Assembly: GCA_023159155.1 (NCBI GenBank) | Contig: JAJNNX010000010.1 | Coordinates: 868,001 to 932,000 of the forward strand | Source of the DNA: Ustulina deusta | Taxonomy: Eukaryota > Ascomycota > Sordariomycetes > Xylariales > Xylariaceae | Length of the DNA stretch: 64,000 bases | Reading direction: 5' to 3' | Part shown: piece after piece, positions 1 through 9,915 of the stretch | Layout of the letters: each line of letters begins with the position of its first letter | Position numbering within the stretch: the first letter of the stretch is position 1 | Notes under the pieces: generated by a model | Databases searched by the model: none | What the model saw: the letters and a program-made list of their open reading frames with translations, nothing else | Told to the model about the DNA's origin: nothing | Made by a program: the position numbers and the translations under genes

Positions 1-398
1 TACTCGGGATGCGCCTTCTCGACATTCCCCTTGATGAATTTCTTAGTGACGATGTTGCTCTCGATGGCGACGACCTCCTCGAGCGCGCGGCCGCGCGCGC
101 GCCACTTGGACGTGATGGTCATGGATCCCGTGGGAGCCTTGCCGTCGATGACGGCGTCGACGCCCTCGGCGACGTTCGTCAGCGTCATCTGGAACGTCGT
201 CTGCCCGACCGGCCGCTTGTCCGTGATCTCATAGACGCACGGCTGGCCCGGCCCCGGGGTCCCGGAGACGTGCTTCTGCGAGATGAGCTGCGGACACGTG
301 ATCTTGATGTACAGGTCGTGGTTGTGCAGGCTGTTGATCACGGCTTGCTCCGTCGCCTCGGCGGGCAGAGGCGTCGTGATCACTGTCTCGGCGGCCAT
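1..398 (-). CDS. DUF7053-family protein, partial (C-terminus beyond window)
   Basis: The minus-strand frame opens with ATG at 398 and runs without a stop to the window edge, giving 132 codons of an incomplete protein. It begins MAAETVITTPLPAEAT and has the pattern of the fungal DUF7053 family: an N-terminal TTPLP stretch, a short helix with LHNHDLYIKITCPQLIS, then strands with YEITDKRPVGQTTF and a Trp-containing segment (SKWRARG), ending near KGNVEKAHPE. The biochemical role of this family is unknown. No signal peptide or membrane segment is visible. The start is the first in-frame ATG, and the context CAAAACATGG is a good fungal initiation context. The gene is transcribed leftward out of the window, so its length, any introns and its stop cannot be judged. 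The family call rests on recalled sequence pattern. Confidence 0.75.
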   Translation of the reverse strand, partial: MAAETVITTPLPAEATEQAVINSLHNHDLYIKITCPQLISQKHVSGTPGPGQPCVYEITDKRPVGQTTFQMTLTNVAEGVDAVIDGKAPTGSMTITSKWRARGRALEEVVAIESNIVTKKFIKGNVEKAHPE

Positions 399-2105
399 GT
401 TTTGGAGGGCTGAAAGGGGATGCTTCAGACACGGCGTGGTATAAATCAATCGGTGCGTGGAATTCTCGTTCCCGGGGGGGAGGGATAGATAGATAGATGA
501 TATCGCTGGATGGAGGCTACAGAGAAGAAAAACAAAAAAAAAACAGAAGAGACTCGACGTGGTGTTCTCCGGCTCTTTATAGGATGCAGGCTTCGGCGCA
601 TCCGCCGTGTTTTTTGGCCGGTGAAAGTCAACCCGGGGTAACTCTATGCTGTAAGCTCTGAGTGTCCAGGGCGCGTGGCAGGGGTGTGCATGAAGACGAC
701 GCGGTTGTGCTGTTCATCGTGTACGAGAGTACAGAAAAGGATGAAGCTGTTTGGGTTAACGAGAATCGGCTACTGCTTCAAATCCGTGGACGGCCGGCCA
801 CTGCGCCAAAACTTCCGTCTCGTTCCTGAATGCGTAAATGGCAACCCCTCCAAGTATATCCCCCATAGTAAAGCATTCCAGATAGGCTGCGTCGAGCGCA
901 CACTAAGAAGGACAGCGGAAATGAAGCAAATGCTCGTAGCCTTCTTCCGCCGTCTTAGATGTTGTAGCAAAGTAAACGCACGGCAATAATTGTCGCCGTG
1001 GTCCGCGATGACAACTGCCTCGCGATGTACCAAAAATAGAATGTGACATGGTATTATTATTATTATAAAAGGAAATGCAGGCCAAGTGACAAAACCAGGA
1101 CGGTACTATGGTGTAACGCGCGCTTCGGAGGTTGTTGGAGATCTCCATCCGTCATGTTGGACACGGGGATTCGTCGAGTCCGAAAGAAACGTAAGCTGGG
1201 CAGAACGCATGAAACCTTAATCCAGCATCCTACATAATACCAGGCTACTGCAGCTGGGGACTGATACAGAGGGGCGCGCGAGTCTCATGGGACGGCCGTA
1301 AGTCCATGGTGTCCGTTGAACTGGCTTCAACACAGTCTTCAAGTGCCGTCACTGTCTTACCTGTCATGTTATCCTGGGGAGTAGACAGCGAGTAGTCTGG
1401 TTTCCCCTATCTGCGTGAATCTAACGCAAGTCGGGGGTTTAAATATGACCAGTAGGAAGGGATATGAGCAATAATGGTAACAATATTGGTAGGCCATCTG
1501 TATACATGAGAAGCAGACTCTTATTCAATTAGGAGGCCATGATTTGAAGGCTGAGCAATACAAAATACAAGAATGCAAGAACCGCCTGGATGTTTTGTGG
1601 TATTTCCCCAATTATTGGTCAACAATGGAGCTAGCTGTTCTCCCAGCCCCTCAACTTAGAAGAAAATGAGTTTAAAATCTACTTGGTACACCGTTTCCAA
1701 TGAATTGGGGGAACCAAGGCGATAAAAGAAACAATGGAGTCTTTTATAGGCAGCCAGCAGAGGAATCCACGTAGTGTTGATCAGGCCTGATGAGTTTATA
1801 TCGCTCTCAAGTCTAGGTTAGTATGTTCTCTTTGAAGCTGGCTGGCTATGTATGGTGTTAGGGTGTTTTTATCTAGAACCCAATCCGTTCTGCACTCCGT
1901 GACAGTTACAGAAAAGAAAGAAGAAGGGGGTGTAGGGGATTCAGGTTATGATGACGGTTCACGATTCTCTCCTCTTTGTCTTCAAATTTTCTCATACTCT
2001 CCTGGAGTTCGTTGATTTAGCCCGACTAGCTCAGGTAGCGGGGTACTCTAGTCTTCGTCCATAATTTGAAAAACTAATATGTACGACCTAACCTGATAAT
2101 ATGCT
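399..2105. other. Intergenic, no gene recognised
   Basis: This 1.7-kb gap lies between the start of the DUF7053 gene and the 3' end of LSG1. It contains only short ORFs in conflicting frames; the longest, on plus at 675-989, starts with GTG and has no family signature. A short (ATT)n tract lies near 1051-1066 and an A-run near 530-545. The proximal part (399-650) is presumably promoter and 5' leader of the DUF7053 gene. Confidence 0.6.
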
Positions 2106-4194
2106 CTATTCATCCAGCATCTTATTGTCAAACTTTTTGCCCTTGCCCTTTGCCCTTCCTTTGAAATGTTTCTTGCTTGACCCAAGCCGAACTTCACTAG
2201 GATCTAAACCGGTCTCGAGCGCAATCATAGCTTTAGCCTTGCGCCCACTAAGTTCCCTAGCCGCCGCTTGCGCTTTTCCTTGTTCTGTATATTTGTGGTT
2301 GAAGGGCATTGATAAGTGCCCTGAGTTTCCGGCTCCCCGTGCGAAAAAAGCCTTGTCAAGTGACCGCGACTTCGCGCCGGTTGGCAACGCAAGGAGCTCA
2401 GTATCCATCGTCGACTCGCCGTCGCCCACATCGAGCGCTTCCATAGCCGCCTGCAACGCAGCTCTTCGTTTCGCCGGTAAATGCGATGCATCATAAAGTT
2501 CGCGGTTGAAGTCTCCGCCGTCACCCCAGCCAGGAGGAGGCTCGACATAAAGTAACTTTCCACTCACGTAGTCCTTAAGGACTACTCTTACCGCTCTCGA
2601 TTCATCTGGGAGCCCAACACCTTGAGTTTTGAAACCTCTTGCTTTAGCGTAAGCAGACAAAAGCTCGCTAGCTGTGGGAACGCCAGTTCCTCCTTCTTCA
2701 AGGGGACGGGTTTTGATGTGTATACCATAAATAGCCTCCAAAAATGGTTGAGGTATTCGGTGCGTGATCAAAGCAGCCGGGCCTGTGAACTCCCTCATTT
2801 GGTCAATTGGTAGAACACCATTGCAAACCAGATCAGCCTTTGTTGTTGCAAAATTGGGAAACACCAGACCTGGGCAATCACACAGCATGACCTTTTCACT
2901 CAGGTGAATCGTCTGAAAGTGCTTGGTTTTTCCGGGAGTTGAGGAGACCGAGACCTTTTTCGCACCAATAAGAGCATTAATAGTTGACGATTTTCCAACG
3001 TTGGGATACCCAACTAGGCCTATCTGCAGTTTTTTGTCGGGATCTACATACGTTAGTCGTTGGGGCTCGAAAGTGAATGGGTGGCTTCGCTTACCGTCAG
3101 GATCATGTGCTTGTTGGAGAAAAATATCTTCCAGCTCCTCGACAGTCAATATCCTCGTATCATCTTCGGATATGTCTGGTAGGGGGGCTCCCGACATTCC
3201 CCTTTCTTCATCGGTCTCTTCTTCACTGGTGTCTCCATCAAGAGGTTCGTTGTCGTCCTCGAATTGATGTTTTCGGATGGTTTTAAGGTTGGAGCTCTCG
3301 CCATGCAATGGCTCTTCAGGCTCAAGCTCGCGTGCCTCATTAAGTTGCTTCGCTAAGCTTGCAGAGAAGAAGCGGTAAGCAATGCGCTTCTCCTTGAAAT
3401 ACCTAGACCATGCCTTCCTTTGGGTGGTTGTCATCATGTCTGCCTTGTTGACTAACAACAAGTTCTTTTTTGATGGGTCAACATCCTTGACATAGTGCTC
3501 CAAATCCTCCGAGCGAAACATTAGAGGGTTTCGTGCATCAACGATCTGAACCACAAGGTCGGATCGTTCGATGACACGCCAAAGCTGTCTCCAAACCTCC
3601 AAATTCCGCTCGAAAGGGGTCATAAGGAGATCATTATACTCCTGGAGCTCCGCCAACCCCCTCCTCCATAGTAAAAACGACTCTCTTTCTCGTCGGTCCA
3701 ACTCGTCGGGTGTCGTCGACGCATCCCACTTCGGCCGACGCGGCACTGTCAATCTCCCTCTATGCTGGTTCTGCTTCCCTATGACATTCCGCTCTTCTGT
3801 GGCAGTCAGGAGGTACGGGTTCCTCTGGTCTGTGTGGATGATCTTGACGTTGTTCATCTTCTCCGCCGTGAAGTCAGTCCCGGCGAGCTCAGCCGTGGCT
3901 AAAAATTCGTCTAGAGCACCTTGCTCGGTGACGGAGCGCATCTTCACCCATGCTGCCTCTTTTCTGTCGTTTGTAATGTACTGCCAGACAATAGTGGCCG
4001 GTATTAGCGACGGGTACGGGATTTGATTATATTATCAATGCAAAAAGAATAGAGCATACCTCTTCACCGGTAGCATGGTTGATTCGCGTAACGCCAGCGC
4101 CCTTCTTGCGGTCGGCTCCTTTTCCTTTACCAAACCGATCATTCATCAGCGTGTTGCCGAGCCCCACGGAGGCCTTGGACTTGGCCAACACCAT
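2106..4194 (-). CDS. LSG1: Large-subunit GTPase LSG1 (60S ribosome maturation)
   Basis: Two exons, complement(2106..3980, 4060..4194), encode 669 residues. LSG1 is a cytoplasmic GTPase that releases the export adaptor Nmd3 from pre-60S subunits. It is recognised by its circularly permuted G motifs: G4 NKAD precedes G1 GYPNVGKSS and G3 DCPG. The family-typical stretch TPFERNLEVWRQLWRVIERS comes just before DARNPLMFRS. The intron (3981-4059) starts GTATGC and ends CAG, with a GCTAATAC branch region. Splicing joins HATGEE to YITNDRKEAAWVKMRS in phase 0, matching the conserved VK-RSVTEQGALDEF block of yeast Lsg1. I chose ATG 4194 (MVLAKSK); an in-frame ATG at 4227 would add 11 residues. The C-terminus is Lys-rich (GRAKGKGKKF). 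A long acidic insert (DGDTSEEETDEERG) lies between G4 and G1, as is usual for the family. It is transcribed divergently from LTV1. Confidence 0.95.
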
Positions 4195-4717
4195 TTTGAA
4201 CGATGGACGCCTTGAACGACGTGCCAAAAAGCTTGAAAATTAGGCGCCAACAACGTGAATTTCAAACGAGAACAAGAAGTTTGGTTTGTAGCAGCGTTGG
4301 CTCCTGGGGAAGGTTGATGGTTGTGTGTGCGATGGTCTGTCCTTCTTTATCACTATCGCGGTCGCAGTTGTAGCCCAAAGTGCTGGCTGGCTGATTAGGC
4401 AGTTGGAGGGGCGAGGGGCGAGGGGCAACTTTGAATTTTTGCGTCACCCTCTGTCGCCCGATAACACCCCGATAAGCCACCTAAGTACCTTTCACCCCAC
4501 CAATTTTTCTGGCTATCGCATCTCTATCTGGAGAGACCTACCCACATACAGCAGGATACCTCTACCTCTAGTAGGCCCTCACTGTATCGAAACCTCATCA
4601 ATTGAATGTGAATGTTTCTGAAGCACCGCTGCTCCCCCATACCCCCCTAATTCTTCTTCTACTTTTCAGGTTACCAAGTCACCAAATCGTTGCTTGGGAT
4701 CCGCAAGAACCCTCAAG
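4195..4717. promoter_or_regulatory. Shared divergent promoter region of LSG1 and LTV1
   Basis: Only 523 bp separate the two start codons, so both genes must be driven from this segment. It contains an AAAATT stretch (around 4232) and a gaattttt stretch (around 4433) that resemble weak rRNA-processing-element cores. It also has G-rich direct repeats (GCGAGGGGCGAGGGGC near 4408-4424). No clear TATA box is seen. Which bases bind factors is not shown by the sequence. Confidence 0.6.
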
Positions 4718-6155
4718 ATGCCCAAGGGCAAGTGGATGTAGGCACCCCTTGCTTCCCCTCCCGGGCGAATGTGGACATCTACTAAGCTTCGATCTCGCTT
4801 GTAGTAACAAGAAGACGGCCCAGCACTTCACACTGGTGCACCGTCCACAAAATGACCCGCTCATTCACGATGCTGAGGCGCCTTCCATGGTCTTGGCCCC
4901 TACAAATAACCCCAATGCCTCTAAAGGAAAGCAACTGAACGACCTGGCCTCGGAGCTGAGCTACGACGATGTGGCCCACATGCGCGCGAACGAGGGCGAG
5001 GCCGCCAGTTACGGCGTCTACTTTGACGACACCGAGTACGACTACATGCAACATCTGCGGGATCTGGGGTCGTCAGGCGCCGGGGATGTCGTCTTCGTCG
5101 AGGCGAAAACGGAGCAGAATAAGGAGAAGGGGAAGCACAAGCAGAGTCTAGAGGACGCCATCCGGCAACTGGACCTGGAAGACGAGGAGCGCAAGAGGCG
5201 CGAGCTCCTTGGCGATTCGTTTCTGCCAAGTACAAACCTGCAGCGCGTCACCTACCAAGCACAGCAGGATATCCCGGATGCGATTGCCGGTTTCCAGCCA
5301 GATATGGACCCCAGATTGCGGGAAGTGCTGGAGGCTCTTGAGGACGAGGCGTATGTAGATGATGATGACGATCTATTCCAGGCGCTGGCTCAAGACGGAC
5401 GGGAACTCGATGAGATCGAGTTTAATGACGACGACGGTTGGGAGACAGACGACACGGCCAAGCCAAGAAAAGAATACAACGCTAAAAACGAAGTACCTGA
5501 CTTAGTCCCAGTCGCCGGAGCAGCAGGAGACGACGGCTCACTTACGGGCGAAGAGGCCGATGAAGTGAAAAACGAGAACTGGCTAGAGGATTTCCAAAAG
5601 TTCAAGAGGAACCAGAAGATGGGCGGTCGTCGCGCGGCTGGGATCGCGCCCTCGCAATCAGACATGCAATCTAGCATCTTAACCACAACCACGAACGGCG
5701 GGCGACGCAAGAAGCGAAAGGGCGCTCTGACATCCAAGTCCGGGTACTCGATGACATCCTCTTCGCTAGTACGTACGGAGCAGCTCAGTCTATTGGACGC
5801 ACGGTTCGAAGTCCTCGAACAGAAGCAGTATAATCCCGATCATGACGACTACGAGTGGGATGGGGATGCGGACGACGACGCCAAGTCAACAACCCCGTCC
5901 ATGATGTCGACGGCATCGAGCGTCACAGGCCCCCTGCGTTCCGATTTTGACAGTATCCTGGACGACTTCTTGGGCGACTATTCGATGCACGGGAAGAAGA
6001 CCGTTAAGAAAGGCAAGTGGGGGAATGGTGTAGAGGAATTCGATGAGTTCCGACGGGAGCTTGGGCCGGCGAGAGTGCCGGCCAAGTACGGTGTCAGGCA
6101 GCGGACAGCCGCCACAACAATGGCGGGTGGCACATCAACATCCTCTTCACGGTGA
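4718..6155 (+). CDS. LTV1: LTV1, 40S ribosomal-subunit biogenesis factor
   Basis: Exons 4718..4737 and 4805..6155 encode 456 residues. LTV1 assists cytoplasmic maturation of the 40S head and export of pre-40S particles. The tiny first exon (ATGCCCAAGGGCAAGTGGAT) is followed by a 67-nt intron that starts GTAGGC, has a TACTAAG branch site and ends TTGTAG. Splicing gives [20 protein letters not shown], and the [12 protein letters not shown] segment is the LTV1 N-terminal signature. Further LTV1 hallmarks are [20 protein letters not shown], the acidic middle ([13 protein letters not shown]), and the C-terminal [12 protein letters not shown] followed by a basic [10 protein letters not shown] patch. 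An unspliced reading frame starts at 4602, but it lacks the family N-terminus and I regard that extension as spurious. It is divergent from LSG1, so factors for the two ribosomal subunits share one intergenic region. Confidence 0.93.
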
Positions 6156-6605
6156 AGTCGCCTCGATAGTTGCCGAGAAGGAATAAGATACCCTATAGAA
6201 CCAAGTCAGCCCCATACACTCTCTTATTCACTATGCAGTGCCCATCGTGGATGTCTGCTAGCCAGTCATGTAATCTTCATAAACGATCAATTCTTCGTAC
6301 TTCTACAGCGTATCACTTCCAAACCTACAGGATACAATGTGCCAGAGTAGCCAATAATCACCGGTCTGCTGACCTGGATACCGTCCACGCCTGGTCATAA
6401 AGCTCCAGGGGCAAGAGGGGTTGTCTTGCTCAGATGGTCCAGATCAAGCCCAATTCTCCCCGCTTCCATAGCGTGTGCCGAGGGTGTTCTACACATCAGA
6501 TGCGATAGCTTCCCAGGCTTGATCCTTCCACTCCCCTACCCGGTGGAGCAAGTTGATAATCATAGGAAGAGTCCCTTCCGCCTGCCATTCTAGTCCATCG
6601 GCTCC
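6156..6605. other. Convergent 3' intergenic region
   Basis: These 450 bp separate the convergent 3' ends of LTV1 and the taxilin gene. It should hold the two 3' UTRs and polyadenylation sites. No further gene is supported. Confidence 0.6.
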
Positions 6606-8580
6606 CTAGCGATGACCGTTCATGGCAGGCGGCCGCTCCGGTCCATAGGTACCCGGTGCACTTGGTACTTCTTCCTCTGTATCGTCGTCGTCAAATTCTC
6701 CTTCGCTGATTTGCTCCTCTGCATCCTCGTCATACTCGCACTCGCTATCTTCATCGCCCTCTAGCTCTCCTTCGTCGGCCTCTCCGCCCTCAGGATAACA
6801 ACTCTCCATGGTACTTTGCATACCTGCTGGTATGCCACGACCTTGTTGTTGCATTTGGTTGATGATGCTGGTAAGCTTCTCATTCTTTTTCTTGACATCG
6901 TCGACGTCTTTGAGGTGTTTGTTGCGTTCCTCGGCCATTTTCAGGATATTCTGGTTCAGAGCCGTATCTCTACGCCTGTAAGCCTCGTTCTCTTTTTCCA
7001 GCTTCTTGGTCTTTTTAGACATGTCTTCCATCTCCTTGCGAAACGTTAAAAACAGATCGTTACTGTTATTGAGAGTATCCTCGACCTCGTCGCCTGTTAA
7101 CGCCTGTGTTGGGCGTGCAAGAGAAAGAAACAGGGTGCATACCTGCTTGAACTTCTCGACATAGACATTGAGTTGGTTCCGCAGTTCTGTTTCTGTCTTG
7201 GTAAATGTGAGAACTTGGTTATTTAGTTGACGGGCACGGTTGCCTTCGGCTTCGACGGCCTTCTTTTGCTGTTCATAACGCGCCATATTCCACTGAACTT
7301 CTATCTCCTTGGTTCGCATGGCGGAATGGAAGTGAAGTTCGCGTAGCTCATATTGGTCAATCATGGACTTGAAGCGATTCTTAAACCTGAGCCACCATTG
7401 TCAGCCAAGGGTGCAGATCTGTATGCGAAGGGTGATTGTACAGTTCTTCTGCTTTCATATAGACGACCTGTTTCCGCGGGTTATCCTTCTCTTCCTGGTA
7501 GCCTTCTAACGTCTCAAGCACTTTCTTGAAACGCTCATCCGAAGAAGTCTTTAGTCGGTCGTGAGAATCATTCAGTGCCCTGTGTTCATTCTATACGCAG
7601 CCTCCATCAGCTTCATGGCCCCGTATGGCTAGAGTATGAATTCTACCTTGAGCTTGTTGTTCTCTTTCTGCAATTCACGACACAACTTCTCCAGCTTCTC
7701 CTTTAGCCCGACCTGCTTACTGAGATCCGTTCTGCTGGAGTCCTTATCTTTCTGCAATTGATCGGCACGTTTCTTGTTCTTGATGTTTTCGCGCTCAAGT
7801 CGCTTTAAATTCGCAAAAAGCTCAGAAGATCGCTTCGTCAGGAGGTCAATTTTGTCCATATCGTTCATCTTGTTCATCTGATGAGTTAATTCGCGATTGG
7901 CTTTACGGACTTCTCGGTCTAGAAACCAAGAAACGTTAGCCGGCAAATCATAGTGCAAATGACAGAGAAGATTCAACGCAATCCATTCGGCAGACATTAG
8001 GTCTTGCATCATGGCTAAGCAACAGATGGTCCTGGGGTATTTTTGACCATGTCTTGTGTATACTCGTTCGCGAGGGTATCAGTCCAAACCCGACGGTCGC
8101 CATCTCATTGAGAAAAAGAGCAATGCGAGGCAAGGCTTGGGCATTCAGCGCTTGGAGGGAGGGGTATGCGCCGGTGTTTAACGGACACAAACCCAACAAC
8201 CCACTTGGTACAATGCGCCGGCGAGAACGCGCCATGTCCTATATAACACAGTGATTGCCTCGTCTTCATTAAGAAAAAGCATTCGACGTACCAATCTCAG
8301 CCTCTTGTTCTCTTTCAGCAGCAGTGTCAACCTCGAGTTGAGATATCCTAGCAGCAACCAATTTCGAGGCTTCGGAAGAATCTAGCGCCTTCTTTCCCTT
8401 CCCTTTCTTGTTTGCGGCCATGGCGGGCGTTGGCGTTGGCGCGGGTCGAGGCTCATGCACCGGGACATGGTGGCTATTGGGGAGGGATGGGTCATCGTGA
8501 GCATGTGAAACCGTGCCATTCGAAACCGAGGCGAGAGGAGCCGGCGTTGCTGATGGTGCACGATGGCTCGTACTTGCCAT
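6606..8580 (-). CDS. Taxilin-family coiled-coil protein
   Basis: Five exons, complement(6606..7085, 7143..7386, 7442..7590, 7647..7918, 8292..8580), encode 477 residues. Taxilins are long coiled-coil proteins; in animals they bind syntaxins and ribosome-associated NAC, and the fungal role is poorly defined. The family core is clear: LCRELQKENNKLK joined to NEHRALNDSHDRLK, then EELFKNRFKSMIDQYELRE and HFHSAMRTKEIEVQWNMARYEQQKK. Heptad-rich sequence runs from about residue 75 to 390. The N-terminus is Pro/Ser/Ala-rich with a KKGKGKK patch, and the C-terminus is strongly acidic (EGELEGDEDSECEYDEDAEEQ). All junctions keep phase and have GT-AG ends. Intron 1 is 373 nt, unusually long here. The last intron (57 nt) has no stop in frame, so its retention would still give a protein. 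Confidence 0.9.
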
Positions 8581-9915
8581 AGTAAACGAGGAGGGGAATT
8601 ATAGGCTGCAGGTGGCAGTGAGCATTGCTCCATGAGACGATGCAGGCAGGTAGAGAGATTGTGAATCGGGGGGGTCGAGAATTGAACGGAGCAAGACGAA
8701 GAGGAGCTGCTTACGTTGGGGAGGTCGAAAAGCGCATTTGTGGATGTGCGAGGACAAAAACACTTCGGCGGCGTCGGGATAGAGCTGCTACCCACGTTTA
8801 GTAGCTGTTGGGGGGGGTTGTTGGTTGCCTGGGCGCGGATTGATACTGGGAGTAGTGGTCACGATGGCTCTAAGAGAAGTTTGTCGAGATAGAAGCAAGG
8901 CCGTCGTCTGAGTCGGTTTAGCAAATAGTGCCGGTTACTTGATACTTGATCTGCGAAGCATGGAAGGTACTGGGGTGGATGAATCAACCGGGGCATGACA
9001 CGCACAGAGACCCTCAGTGAATGACCCAGCCAAGAAGAGCCCTCGATGCAGCTGGTACCGATATGGGTACTGGCATTGTACCCGAACAGGCGGTCCACAA
9101 GTGGGGGATAGCTCGGATAGGATGGGTGGGTTGCATGCACAGTTGGTACTTAGGTAGTGAGCAGGGAATGACGCTATTAACTGCACCTAGGGAGATGAGG
9201 AAGGCTTGCACAAGGGGAACAGGCAGGCACCTACCTACAGATGTATGTAGATACATAGGTAGATAGTAGGTACTTACTTAGGTAGGCCATTACACAGATT
9301 ATCTGCAATTACCAGTAGGTCGGTACCTAGTTAGATGGAAGAATTGCTACATCTACCTATCAATTTTTGGTAGCATTTGTTACAATTGCTAACTATCCAT
9401 ATGTCCAGCTATGGTTGTAGTTCGTAGAAGCAATTATATTGCAAACTCTCAACAGCATAGCCTTCATCCGAAAAGTTAGGTTTTGCCAGGTGAACAGAAA
9501 CACCCCTCCAGCTCCCAACCCTAACCCGCCCAGCTATCTAAGTTTGTAAGTGAACTACCTGGGTACCTCTAAGTACTTAGGTAATACGTGTATATGTAAG
9601 TAAGAGGTAGGTATCGTCCCACTATTTGAACGCTTATGTAAATCTTGGTTTCAAGAATACCATTGCTTGCATGTCATCGGATTTTAATAGAAAATTTCCC
9701 AAATAACCTTTTACTAGTCTTGAGAGTTCATTCACCCCTTGGCACGACATTACACTAGCGAGACCAGAGATGCACCCTGTCTTGATTTTCGTCTCGGATA
9801 TCCTGAATTGCTCTCAATCTACTCGTCGGGACTCTCTTTACCTTTCCCCTGACCGAGATTAAGATTACTTCGGGCTTTGCGCAGACTTGCGCTCCTGTCG
9901 TTCGCACCACTCGTC
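8581..9915. other. Divergent intergenic region with TACCTAGGTA-type motifs
   Basis: This 1.3-kb region lies between the divergent starts of taxilin and CYM1. The part 9190-9340 and the part 9540-9615 are crowded with AGGTAGGTA, TACCTAGG and related short words. No ORF with family features was found. The final 150 bp before ATG 9916 are pyrimidine-rich, typical of a fungal promoter and leader. Confidence 0.55.

Noticed and set aside
9..413. 134-codon plus ORF at the window start
   Set aside because: It is a shadow of the minus-strand DUF7053 frame, which has the family pattern.
4602..4717. Long N-terminal extension of LTV1 in the unspliced frame
   Set aside because: It lacks similarity to LTV1. 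The spliced start at 4718 restores the conserved N-terminus with a TACTAAG branch site.
9877..9915. Upstream extension of CYM1 (MRRLALLSF...)
   Set aside because: The codon at 9877 is TTG, not ATG. The first ATG in frame is 9916 and gives a normal family N-terminus.
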